22,581 bases of DNA, taken from the NCBI GenBank assembly GCA_003427395.1, contig BFEA01000430.1, positions 920,449-943,029 on the forward strand. The letters are read 5' to 3'. Origin of the DNA: Chara braunii (taxonomy: Eukaryota; Streptophyta; Charophyceae; Charales; Characeae). Made by a program: the position numbers and the translations under genes. Every line of letters begins with the position of its first letter. The first letter of the stretch is position 1. Of the stretch, positions 12,555 to 22,328 are shown in pieces. A model generated the notes under the pieces. It was given only the letters and a program-made list of their open reading frames with translations, was not told the origin of the DNA and ran no database searches.

Positions 12555-12592
12555 GACCCCTTAAATTATGCGTCACACCCCAAAATGATAGC
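12555..12592 (+). repeat. Monomer lacking block D (copy 2)
   Basis: The same C-to-E join as in copy 1, followed by the same GATAGC variant E. Copy 3 retains its D block at about 13490. Confidence 0.8.
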
Positions 12593-12837
12593 TTAGACCC
12601 TATATTAATTTTCGCAGCCATAAACTGTGAGATTGGAGCCTTAAATTAATTTATAACCCCCAAAATGTTGACTCGTACCCCTTTTAATTTACGTAACCTC
12701 AAACTGTCAGAAAAGACCTCTTAATTTATGCGTCAGACCCCCAAAACTAATTTCTAACCCCCAAAATGATGGCTCGGACCCCATATTTATTTACAGAACC
12801 TTAAACTATCAAGTTGGACCCCTTAATTGATGCGTCC

Positions 12838-12856
12838 GACCCCCAAACTAGGGTCT
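12838..12856 (+). repeat. Extra D-type block in higher-order copy 2
   Basis: A 19 bp insert with the CTAGGGTCT variant, orthologous to the insert at 10795. Confidence 0.85.
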
Positions 12857-13264
12857 GACCCCCAAACTAATTTATAAACCCCCAAAATGATGGCTCGGAC
12901 CCCTTACTAATTTACGTAACCTTAAACTGTCAGGTTGGACCCCTTAATTTATGCCTCAGACCCCCAAACTGATTAATAAACCTCCAAAATGATGGCTCGG
13001 ACCCCTTATGAATTTACGTAACCTCAAAGTGTCAGGTTAGACCCCTTAATTTATGCGTTAAAGCCCCAAACTAATTTATAACCCCCAAAAATAATGGCTC
13101 AGATCTCTTATTAATTTACGAAACCTCCAACTGGCAGGTTAGACCCCTTAATTTATGCGTCCAACCCCCAAACTAATTTTTAGAGCCCCAAAATGATTGT
13201 TCGGATGCCATAATAATTTACGTAACCTTAAACTGTCCGGTTGGACCCTTTAATTGATGCGCTA

Positions 13265-13283
13265 GACCCCCAAACTAGCGTTA
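13265..13283 (+). repeat. Extra D-type block in higher-order copy 3
   Basis: A 19 bp insert, CTAGCGTTA form, at the point where copies 1 and 2 carry a fused block-deleted monomer instead. Confidence 0.83.
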
Positions 13284-13791
13284 GACCCCTAAACTAAATA
13301 GTAAAACCCCAAAAGGATGGCTCGCACCCCTTATTAATTTACAAAACCTCAAACTGTTAGGTAAGATCCTTTAATTTATGCATCAAATTTCCAAACTAAT
13401 TTATAAACCCCCAAAATGATGACTCGGACACCTTATTAGTTTCCGTAACCTCAAACTGTCAGGTTAGACCCCTTAATTTATGCGTCTAACCCCTAAACTA
13501 ATTTCTAAACTCCCAAAATAATGGTTCGGACCGTATATTAATTTTTGCAACCTTAAACTGTGAGGTTGGACCCCTTAATTGATGCGTCAGACCGCTAAAT
13601 TAATTTATTACCCCAAAAATAATGGCTCGTACGCCTTATTTATTTACGTTACCTCAAACTGTCAAGTAAGACCCATTAATTTATGCGTCTGATCCCCAAA
13701 CTAATTTCTAACCCCCAAAATGATGGCTCGGAGCCCACATTAACTTACAGAACCTTAACCTGTCAGGTTGGACCTGTTAATTGATGCGTCT

Positions 13792-13810
13792 GACCCCCAA
13801 ACTAGCGTTC
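13792..13810 (+). repeat. Extra D-type block just before the inversion
   Basis: A 19 bp insert, CTAGCGTTC form, 100 bp upstream of the left inversion junction. It corresponds in register to 10795 and 12838. Confidence 0.85.
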
Positions 13811-13891
13811 GATCCCCAATCTAATTTAGAACCCCCCAAAATGATGGCTCGGACCCCTCAGTAATTTACGTTACCTAAAACTGTCCGGTTG

Positions 13892-13930
13892 GACCCCTTA
13901 ATTTATGCGTGGTTTAGAAATTAGTTTGGG
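13892..13930. other. Left inversion junction
   Basis: Forward block C (from 13892) ends in TTTATGCGT at 13910. The next base begins a reverse-oriented D block, GGTTTAGAAATTAG, at 13911. The reversed sequence is the complement of a context like 2634-2662, cut exactly where a variant E block with an inverted repeat would begin. There is no filler sequence and no evident microhomology. Confidence 0.9.
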
Positions 13931-14647
13931 GGTATGACGCATGAATTAAGGGGTCTAACCTGACAATTTGAGGTTATGTAAATTAATATGGGGTCCGAGT
14001 CATCTTTTGGGTGTTTATAAATTATTTTAGGAATCTGAGGCATCAATTAAGGGGTCCAAGTTGACAGTTTGAGGTTACGTAAATTAATAAGGGGTCCCAA
14101 ACATCAGCTTGGGGGTTTAGAAACCAGTTTGGGGGTCAGACACATCAATTAAGGGGTCCAACCTAAGAGTTTGAGGTTACGTAAATTAATAACGGGTCCC
14201 AAACATCAATTTGGAGGTTTAGAAATGAGTTTGGGTGCGGACGCATCAATAAAGGGGTCTCACTTGACAGTTTAAGGTTACGTAAATTAATATGGGGTCC
14301 AAGCCATCATTTTGGGGGCTTAGAAATTAGTTTGGGGGTTTGACGCATAAATAAAGGGGTCTTACCTGACAGTTTGCGGTTTCGTAAAATTAATAAGGGG
14401 TCTGAGCTATCATTTTGGGGATTTATAAATTAGTTTGGGGGTCTAACGCATCAGTTAAGGGGTCTAACCTCACACTTAGAGGTTCCGTAAATTAATAAGG
14501 GGCCCGAGCCATCATTTTGGGGGTTTAGAAATTAGTTCGAGGGTCTGACGCATAAATTAAGGGGTCCAACCTGACTGTTTGAGGTTACTTAAATTAATAA
14601 GGGTTCCGAGCCATCATTTTAGGGGTTTATCAATTAGTTTGGGGGTC

Positions 14648-14666
14648 TAACCCTAGTTTGGGGATC
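14648..14666 (-). repeat. Extra D-type block, reverse orientation
   Basis: A 19 bp insert seen as CCCTAGTTTGGGG on the plus strand, inside the inverted segment. Confidence 0.83.
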
Positions 14667-15074
14667 TGACGCATCAATTAAGGGGTCCAACTTGACAGTT
14701 TAAGGTTACGTAAATAAATATGGGCTCTACGAAATCATTTTGGGGGTTTAGAAATTAGTTTAACGGTTTAAAGTATAAATTAAGGGGTCTTACCTTACCG
14801 TTTGAGGTTTCGTAAATTAATAAGGGATCTTAGTCCTTGCTTTGGGGGTTTATAAACTACTTTGGAGGTTTAACGCATAAATTAAGAGATCTTACCTGAC
14901 AGTTTGAGGTTACGTAAATTAATAAGGGGTCCGAGCCATCATTTTGGGGGTTTATAAATTATTTAGGGGGTCAGACGCAAAAATTAAGGGGTCCAACCTG
15001 AAAGTTTGAGGTTAGGTAACTTAATAAGGGGTCCAAGCCATCATTTAGGGGGTGTATAAATTAGTTTGGGGGTC

Positions 15075-15093
15075 AAACGCTTGTTTTGGGGTC
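15075..15093 (-). repeat. Extra D-type block, reverse orientation, diverged
   Basis: A 19 bp insert in which the usual CTAG core has become CTTG (AACGCTTGTTTTGGGG on the plus strand). Confidence 0.8.
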
Positions 15094-15602
15094 TGACGCA
15101 TGAATTAAGGGATCCAACCTGACAGTTTAAGGTTCCGTAAATTAATATGGGGTTCGAGCCATCATTTTGGGGGTTAGAAATTAGTTCGAGGGTCCGACGC
15201 ATAAATAAAGCGGTCCAACCTGAGAGTTTGAGGTTACGTAAATTAATAAGGGGTCCCAAAGATCAGTTTGGGGGTTTAGAAATCAGTTTGGGGGTTAGAC
15301 ACATCAGTTAAGGGGTCCTTCCTAATAGTTTGAAGTTACGTAGATTAATAAGGGGTCCCAAACATCACTTTGGAAGTTTAGAAATTAGTTTGGGCATCGG
15401 ACGCATCAATAAAGGGGTCTTACCTGACATTTCAAGGTTACGTGAATTAATATGGGGTCTGAGCCTTTATTTTGTGGGTTTATAAATTAGTTTGGGGGTC
15501 TGTTGCATAAATTAAGGGGTCCAACCAGACAGTTTGAGGTTACGTAAATTAATTAGGGGTCCGAGCCATCATTTTGGGGGTTTATAAATTAGTTTGGGGG
15601 TC

Positions 15603-15621
15603 TGACGCTAGTTTGGGGTTC
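15603..15621 (-). repeat. Extra D-type block, reverse orientation
   Basis: A 19 bp insert, TGACGCTAGTTTGGGG on the plus strand, the third example in the inverted segment. Confidence 0.83.
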
Positions 15622-16369
15622 TGACGCATCAAATAAGGAGTCCAACCTGATAGTGTTATGTACCGTAAATTAATATGGGGTCCGAGCCATCATTTTGGAG
15701 GTTAGAAATTAGTTTGGGGGTTTGACGCATAAATTAAGGGGTCTTACCTGACAGTTTGAGATTACGTAAATTAATAAGGGGTAGGACCCATCATTTTGGG
15801 AGTTATAAATTAATTTAGGGGTCTGACGCATCAATTAACGGGTCTAACGTGACAGTTTAAGGTTACGTAAATTAATATGGGGTCCGAGCCATCATTTTGG
15901 TCGTTTAGAAATTAGTTTGGGGGTCAGACGCATAAATTAAGGGGTCTTAGCTGACAATTTAAGGTTACGAAAATTAATAAGCAATCATTTTGGGGGTTTA
16001 TAAATTAGTTTGGAAGTTTAACGCATAAATTAAGGGGTCTAACGTGACAGTTTGAGGTTTCGTAAATTAATAACGGTTTCGAGCCATGTAACTTAATTTG
16101 GGGGTATGACGCATAAATTAAGGGGTCCCACTTGCGGTTTGAAATTGCGTCTATCAATAAGGGGTCCGAGCCATCATTTTGGGGGTCTATAAATTAAATA
16201 TAGGGTCTTACGCATAAATTAAGGGCTCCAACCTGACAGTTTGAGGTTACGTGAATTAAAATGGGTTCAGGGTCATAATTTTGGCGGTTTTAAAATTAAT
16301 TTAGGGGTCTGACGCATAAATTAAGGGGTCCAACCCGACAGTTAGAGGTTACGTGAATTAATAAGAGGT

Positions 16370-16387
16370 CCCAAACATCAGTTTGGG
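16370..16387. repeat. Perfect 7 bp inverted repeat inside the inverted segment
   Basis: CCCAAAC (16370-16376), an ATCA loop, then GTTTGGG (16381-16387). It is the reverse-oriented counterpart of the dyads at 2460 and 2663. Imperfect relatives lie near 14090, 15257, 16575 and 16676. Confidence 0.8.
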
Positions 16388-17514
16388 GGCTTAGAAATTA
16401 GTTTGGGGGTATGACGAATCAATTAAGGGGTCTAACCTGACAGTTTGAGGTTATGTGAATTAATATGGGGTCAGAGCCATCTTTTAGGGTGTTTATAAAT
16501 TATTTTGTGGGGGTCTGAGGCATCAATTAAGGGGTCCAATTTGATAGTATGAGGTTACGTAAATTAATAAGGGGTATCAAACATCAGTTTGGGGGTTTAC
16601 AAATTAGTTTGGAGGTCAGATTCATCAATTAAGGGGTCGAACCTAACAATTTGAGGTTATGTAAATTAATAAGGGGTTCCAAACATCAATTTGGGAGTCG
16701 AATGCATCAATAAAGGGGTCTAACCTGACAGTTTAAGGTTACGTAAATTAATATGGAGTCCGAGCTATCATTTTAGGGGTTTATAAATAAGTTTGGGGGT
16801 CTGACGCAAAAATTCCGAGGTCTAATATGACAGTTTGAGGTAACATGAAAAATAAGGGGTCCGAGCCATCATTTTGGGCGTTTATAGATTAGTTTGGGGG
16901 TCTGACACATAAATTAAGGGGTCCAACCTGACAGTTTGACATTACGTAAATTAATAAGGGGTCCGACTTATCATTTTGGGGGTTTAGAAATTAGTTTGGG
17001 GGTCTGACGCATAAATTGAGGAGTCTTACCTGATAGTTTGAGGTTACGTAAATTAATAAGGGGTCCGAGCCATCATTTGGGGGGTTTATAAATTAGTTTG
17101 AGGGTCAAGCGCATAATTGAAGATGCAACCTGACATTTTGAGGTAACGTAAATTAATTAGTGGTCCGAGCCATCATTTTGGGGGTACATAAAATAATTTA
17201 CGGGTCAGACGTATCAATTAAAGGGTCTAATCTGACAGTTTAAGGTAACGTAATTTAATATAAGATCTGAACCACCATTTTGAGGGTTTAGAATTTAGTT
17301 TGGGGATCTGACGCATAAATTAAGGGGTGTAACCTTACAGTTTGAGGTTTCCTAAATTAACAAGGGGTCCGAGCCATAATTTTGGGGGTTTATAAATTAA
17401 TTTAGGGGTCTGACGCATCAATTAAGGTGTCCAACCTAACAGTTAAGGTTACGTAAAATAATAAGGGGTCTAAACCATCATTTTGGGGGGCTATAGATTA
17501 GTTTGGTGGTCTAA

Positions 17515-17548
17515 CGTATAAATTAAGGGATCCAAACTGATGTTTGGG
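17515..17548. other. Right inversion junction at a hairpin-forming E block
   Basis: A reverse-oriented C block (to about 17533) passes straight into a forward variant E block beginning CCAAACTGATG. TCCAA (17531-17535) fits either side, so the join has up to about 5 bp of microhomology. The forward block carries the dyad CCAAAC-TGAT-GTTTGG (17532-17547). Reversed B, A and E blocks expected after the C block are missing. Confidence 0.88.
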
Positions 17549-17894
17549 ACCCCTTATTAATTTACGTAACCTCAAACTGTCAGGTTCGACCCCTTAATTT
17601 ATGTGTCAGACCCCTAAATTAATTTCTAAACCCCAAAAATAATGGCTCGTACCCCATATTAATTTACGTAACCTCAAACTGTAAGGTTGGATCCCTTTAT
17701 TTATGCGTCAGACCCCGAAATTAATTTAAAAAACCCCAAAATGATGACTGAGACCCCTAAAATGATTTATAAACCCCCAAAATGATGGTTCGGACCCCTT
17801 AATAATTTACGAAATCTCAAACTGTCAGGTTAGAGCCCTTAATTCATGCGTCATACTGCCAAACTAATTTCCATACCCCCAATATGATGGCTCG

Positions 17895-17996
17895 GACCCC
17901 TTATTAATTTACGTAACCTCAAACTGTCTTGTTGGACCCCTTAATTTATGCGTCCGACCCCCAAACTAATTTATAAACACCCAAAATGATGTCTCG
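17895..17996 (+). repeat. Representative 102 bp monomer with its five ~20 bp blocks
   Basis: This copy is exactly 102 bp and shows the internal structure cleanly: block A 17895-17915, B 17916-17934, C 17935-17955, D 17956-17976, E 17977-17996. Every block starts with a pyrimidine-rich ACCCC, ACCTC or ACACC-like core followed by an AT-rich half. The monomer therefore looks like five diverged copies of a ~20 bp ancestral element, B being the most diverged. The forward consensus has about 29 C and 14 G per unit. The E block here is the ATGTCTCG subtype. Confidence 0.9.
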
Positions 17997-18481
17997 GACC
18001 CCTTATTAATTTACGTAACCTCAAACTGTCAGGTTGGACCCCTTAATTGATGCGTCCGACCCCTAATCTAATTTGTAAACACTCAAAATGATGGCTCGGA
18101 GCCCATATTAATTTACGTTATCAAAAACTGTCAGGTTGGACCCCTTAATTTATCCGTCAGACCCCCAAACTAACTTCAAACCCCCCAAAATGATGGCTCG
18201 GATCCCTTATTAACTTAAAAAACCTCAAACTGTCAGGTTAGACCCCTTAATGTATATGTCAGATCCTCAAACTAATTTATAAACCTCCAAAATGATGGCT
18301 CGGACCCCTTGTTAATCAACGTAACCTTTAAGTCTGGTTGGACCCTTAATATGATGCGTCAGACCCCCAAACTAATTTATAAATCCCAAAAATGATGGCT
18401 CGGACCCCTTATTAATTTACAAAACCTCAAACTATCAGGTAAGACCATTAATTTATGCGTCCAACCCCCAAACTAATTTAT

Positions 18482-18530
18482 AAACCCCCAAAATGATGGC
18501 TCAAACCCCAACCTCAAACTGTCTGGTTAG
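18482..18530 (+). repeat. Monomer lacking block A
   Basis: E (ending GGCTCAAACCCC) joins directly to B (ACCTCAAACTGTCTGG) near 18510; about 21 bp are missing. Confidence 0.8.
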
Positions 18531-19161
18531 ACTCCTTAATTTATGCGTTAAAACCCAAACTAATTTTCAAACCCCCAAAATGATACCTCGGACCCCTTAT
18601 TAATTTACGAAACCTCAAATTGTCTGGTGAGACCCCTTATTTTATGCGTCAAACCCGTAGACTAATTTCTAAACCCCCAAAATGATGGCTTGGACCCCTT
18701 TTTAATTTACGTAACCTCAAACTGTAAGGTTAGACCCCTTAATTTATGCGTGAAACCCCCAAACTAATTTCTAAGCCCCCAAAATGATGGTTCGGACCCC
18801 ATATCAATTTACATAAACTTAAACTGTTAGGTTTGACCCCTTAATTTATGCGTCAGACCCGCAAACTTATTTCTAAACCCCCAAACTGATGTTTCGGACC
18901 CCTTATTAATTTATGTCACCTCAAACTGTCAGGTTAGACCCCTTAATTTATGCGTGAAACTCCCAAACTAATTTATAAACCCCCAAAGCGATGGCTGAGA
19001 TCCCTTATTAATTTACGAAACCTCAAACGGTCAGGTTAGACCTCTTAATTTATGCGATAAACCCCCAAACTAATTTTCAAACCCCCAAAATGATTGCTTC
19101 GACCCCATATTTATTTACGTAACCTTCAACTGTCAGGTTGGACCCCTTAATTGATGCGTCA

Positions 19162-19180
19162 GATCCCCAAACTAGCGTTA
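19162..19180 (+). repeat. Extra D-type block (six-block monomer)
   Basis: A 19 bp insert, CTAGCGTTA form. The normal D block after it is degraded (CACCCATTTACTAATTAATT), and the next monomer lacks A and B. Confidence 0.83.
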
Positions 19181-19200
19181 CACCCATTTACTAATTAATT

Positions 19201-19245
19201 AACCCCCAAAATGATGGCTCGAGCCCCTTAATTTATGCGTCAGAC
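19201..19245 (+). repeat. Monomer lacking blocks A and B
   Basis: E (GATGGCTCGAGCCCC) runs straight into C (TTAATTTATGCGTCAG) near 19222; about 40 bp, two blocks, are missing. Confidence 0.8.
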
Positions 19246-20442
19246 CCCCAAACTAATTAATAAACCCCCAAAATGATGGCTCGGACCCCTTATTAATTTA
19301 CATAACCTCTAAGTGTCCGGTTAGACCTCTTAATTTATGCGTTAGACCCCCAAACTGATTTATAAACCCCCAAAATGATAGCTCAGACCCCTTATTAATT
19401 TACGAAACTGCAAACTATAAGGTTAGACCCCTTAATTTATGCGTCCAACCCCCAAACTAATATCTAAACCCCCAAAATGATGCCTCGGACCCCATATTAA
19501 TGTACGTAACCTTAAACTGTCAGGTTAGCCCCCTTTATTGATGCGTCCGATGCCCAAACTAATTTCTTATTCCCCAAATTGATGTTTAGGACCCCTTATT
19601 AATTTACGTAACCTCAAACTGTCAGGTTGGATCCCTTAATTTATACGTCCAACCCCTAAATTAATTTATAAACACCCAAAATGATGTCTGCGACCCCTTA
19701 TTAATTTACGTAACCTCAAACTGTCAAGTTGGACCCCTTAATTGATGCGTCCGACCCCTAAACTTATTTGTAAACACTCAAAATTATGGTTCTAACCCCA
19801 TATTAATTTACGTAATCTTAAACTGCAGAGGTGAACCCCTTAATTTATGTGTCAAACCGCCAAACTAATTTATAAACCCTTAAAATGATGGCTCGGACCC
19901 CTTATTAATTTACGAAACGTCAAACTGTCAGGTAAGACCCCTGAATTTATGCGTTTAACCCCCAAACGAATTTATAAACCTTCAAAATGATGGCTCGGAC
20001 CCCTTATTAATTTACGAAAACTCAAACTGTCAGGTTAAACTCCTTAATTTATGAGTCAAAACCCAAACTAATTTCTAAACCCCCAACATCATGGCTCGGA
20101 CCCCTTATTAATTTACGAAACCTCAAACTGTCTCGTTAGACCCCTTAATTTATGCGTCAAACCGCCAAACTAATTTCTAAACCCCCAAAATAATGCCTCG
20201 GACCCCTTTTTTATTTACGTAACCTCAAACTGTAAGGTTAGACCCCTTAATTTATGCGTGCGACCCCCAAACTAATTTCTAAACCCACAAAATAATGGCT
20301 CGGACCCCATATTAATTTACGTAAACTTAAACTGTTAGGTTGGACTCCTGAACTTATGCGTCAGACCACCAAACTAATTTCTAAACCCCCAAAATGATGG
20401 TTCGGGCCCCTTATTAATTTACGGGAGCTCAAACTGTAATGT

Positions 20443-20480
20443 TAGACGCCTGAATTTATCAACCCCTAAGATGATGGCTC
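20443..20480 (+). repeat. Monomer with truncated C and missing D
   Basis: C stops at CTGAATTTATC (20460) and is followed by E (AACCCCTAAGATGATGG). Confidence 0.75.
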
Positions 20481-20620
20481 GGACCCCTTATTAATTTACG
20501 AAACCTCGAACTGTAGAGTTAGACCCCTTAATATAGGCGTCAAACCCCCAAACTAATTTAACCCCCAAAATGATGGCTCGGACCCCATATTAATTTATGT
20601 ACTCTTAAACTGTCAGGTTA

Positions 20621-20665
20621 GACCCCTTAATTGATGCGTCCGAATCCCAAACTGATGTCTGGGAC
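20621..20665 (+). repeat. Monomer lacking block D, joined to variant E
   Basis: C (TTGATGCGTCCGA, to about 20643) joins a GATGTCTGGG-type E block; about 20 bp are missing. Confidence 0.75.
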
Positions 20666-20907
20666 CCCTTATTAATTTACGTAATCTCAAACTGTTAGGT
20701 TGGACCCCTTAGTTGATGTGCCTGACCCCCAAACTAATTTGTAAACCCCCAAATTGATCTTTGGGACCCCTTATTAATTTACGTAACCTCAGACTGTCAA
20801 ATTGGACCCCTTAATTGATGCGTCAGACCCCTAAAATAATTTATAAACACCGAAAATGATGACTCAGATCCCTATTTAATTTACGTGACCTCAATATGTC
20901 AGGTTGA

Positions 20908-20945
20908 ACCCCTAATTTATGCGTCAATCCCCATATTAATTTCCA
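20908..20945 (+). repeat. Monomer lacking blocks D and E
   Basis: C (ATTTATGCGTCA) joins an A block of the CATATTAATTT type at about 20927; about 41 bp, two blocks, are missing. Confidence 0.78.
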
Positions 20946-21394
20946 TAACCATAAACTATCAGGTTAGACCCCTTAATTGATGCGTCATACCCCCAAACTA
21001 ATTTCTAAACCCTTAAACTGATGTTTCGGACCCCTCATTAATTTACGTAACCTCAAACCATTATGTTGGACCCCTTAATTTATGCGTCAGACCCCTTAAT
21101 TAATTTATAAACCCCCAAAATCATGACTCAGACCCCATTTTAATTTACGTAACCTCAAACTGTCAGGTTGAACCCCTTAATTTATGCGTCAGACGGCAAA
21201 ATTAATTTATAAACCCCCAAAATGATGCTTCGGACCCCTTATTGATTCACGTAACCTCAAACTGTCAGGTTGGACCCCTTAATTTATGCGTCAGACCCCC
21301 AAACTAATTTCTAACCCCCAAAATGATGGCTTGGACCCCATATTAATTTACGGAACTTTAAACTGTCACGTTGGACCCCTTAATTGATGCGTCC

Positions 21395-21413
21395 GACCCC
21401 CAATCTAGCGTCA
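21395..21413 (+). repeat. Extra D-type block (six-block monomer)
   Basis: A 19 bp insert with CTAGCGTCA, the closest to a plain duplication of block D joined to the end of block C (GCGTCA). Confidence 0.85.
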
Positions 21414-22328
21414 GACCCCGAAACCAATTTGCAAACCCCCAAAATGATGGCTCGTACCCCTTATTAATTTACGTAACCTAAAGCTGTCACGTTTGACCCC
21501 TTAATTTATGCGTAAGACTTCCAAAATAATTTATAAACCCCCAAAATGATGGCTCGGACCCCGTATTAATTAACGTAACCTCAAATCGTCAGGATAGACC
21601 CCTTTATTGATGCGTCTGACACCCTAACTAATTTCTAAACACCCAAATTGATGTTTGGGACTCCTTATTAATTTACGTAACCTAAAACTGTTAGGTTGTA
21701 AACCATAATTGATGTGTCTAACCCCCAAACTGATTTCTAAACCCCCAAACTGATGTTTAGGACCCCTTATTAATTTACGTAACCTCAAACTATCACGTTG
21801 GACCCCTTCACTTATGCATCAGACCCCCAAACTAATTTCTAACCCCCAAAATGGTGGCTTGGACCCCATATCAATTTACGGAACCTTTAACTGTCAGGTT
21901 GGATCCCTTAATTGATGCATTAGACCCCCAAACTAATTTATAAACCATCAAAATGATGGCTCGAACCCCTTATTAATTTACGTAACCTCAAACTTTCAAG
22001 TAGGACCCCTGAATTTATGCGTCAGATCCTCAAAATAGTTTATAAACCCCCAAAATGATAGCTCGGACCCCTTATTAATTTATGTAACCTCAAACTCTCA
22101 GGTTAGACCCCTTAATTTATGCATCCAACCCCCAAGCTAATTTATAAACCCCCAAAGCAATGGCTAAGATCCCTTATTAATTTACGAAACCTCAACGGTC
22201 AGGTAAGACCCCTTAATTTATGCGTTAAGCCCCCAAACTAATTTCTAAACCCCAAAATGATTGCTCAGACGCCATATTTATTTATGTAACCTTAAACTGT
22301 CAGGTTGGACCCCTTAATTGATGCGTCA

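Larger units (their letters stand above)
10913..12957 (+). repeat. Higher-order repeat unit, copy 2 (2045 bp)
   Basis: This is a direct tandem copy of the preceding 2045 bp unit. Matching markers are ATTAATAAACCTCC at 10929, CCTCCAACAGGCAGG at 11081, TGATTGTTCGGATGC at 11151, the block-deleted monomer at 11201, the D-less monomer at about 12575 and the extra-D monomer at 12838. Because copies 1 and 2 share both deletion monomers, those deletions predate this duplication. Confidence 0.85.
1..13910 (+). repeat. Forward-oriented 102 bp satellite array (left part)
   Basis: About 136 head-to-tail copies of a ~102 bp monomer fill this stretch without interruption. Each monomer has five blocks in fixed order: A (GACCCCTTATTAATTTACGTA-like, 21 bp), B (ACCTCAAACTGTCAGGTTG, 19 bp), C (ending in TTTATGCGTCA, 21 bp), D (CCCCCAAACTAATTT core, 21 bp) and E (CCCCCAAAATGATGGCTCG core, 20 bp). 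Monomers differ from each other by several substitutions and by whole-block gains and losses. All six reading frames are closed in the consensus: the forward strand has TAA or TGA in blocks A, C, D and E, and the reverse strand has stops in every frame. No unique sequence interrupts the array. The left end is cut by the window edge. It is most likely constitutive heterochromatin or centromeric satellite in a eukaryotic nucleus. That placement is inferred from structure; the array itself is directly visible. Confidence 0.96.
12958..13910 (+). repeat. Higher-order repeat unit, copy 3, shortened and ending at the inversion
   Basis: The first ~280 bp match the start of copies 1 and 2 (ATTAATAAACCTCC at 12972, CCTCCAACTGGCAGG at 13124, TGATTGTTCGGATGC at 13194). 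From about 13304 the sequence matches their last ~560 bp (TGCATCAAATTTCC near 13380). Roughly 1.2 kb of the middle is absent, and a short stretch with an extra-D monomer (13265) stands in its place. Copy 3 keeps block D near 13490, where copies 1 and 2 have lost it, and has an intact monomer where they have the fused one. It therefore probably branched before those two deletions. It stops at the inversion junction. Confidence 0.75.
13911..17531 (-). repeat. Inverted segment of the same 102 bp satellite
   Basis: From 13911 the array continues as the reverse complement of the flanking family. C-runs become G-runs, GGGGTC replaces GACCCC, and the blocks appear in reverse order. About 35 monomers are present. 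The segment carries the same variant types as the forward array: E blocks with ATGTTTGGG (seen as CCCAAACAT), extra-D monomers and CTCAGATTCC-type monomers. It is therefore an internal segment of this array and not a second satellite family. There is no spacer at either junction. It is not a simple fold-back of the preceding sequence, because the bases after 13911 are not the reverse complement of those just before it. Confidence 0.95.

Noticed and set aside
13880-13950. Fold-back (palindromic read) artefact as the cause of the inversion
   Set aside because: The sequence after 13911 is not the near-identical reverse complement of the sequence before it. It matches other monomer variants, and the far junction rejoins in register. 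A misassembly of another kind cannot be excluded from sequence alone.
15041-15259. A 72-codon open frame on the minus strand
   Set aside because: It lies in the inverted segment, so it reads the satellite in the same sense as the other two. Same repeat composition, no independent evidence of a gene.
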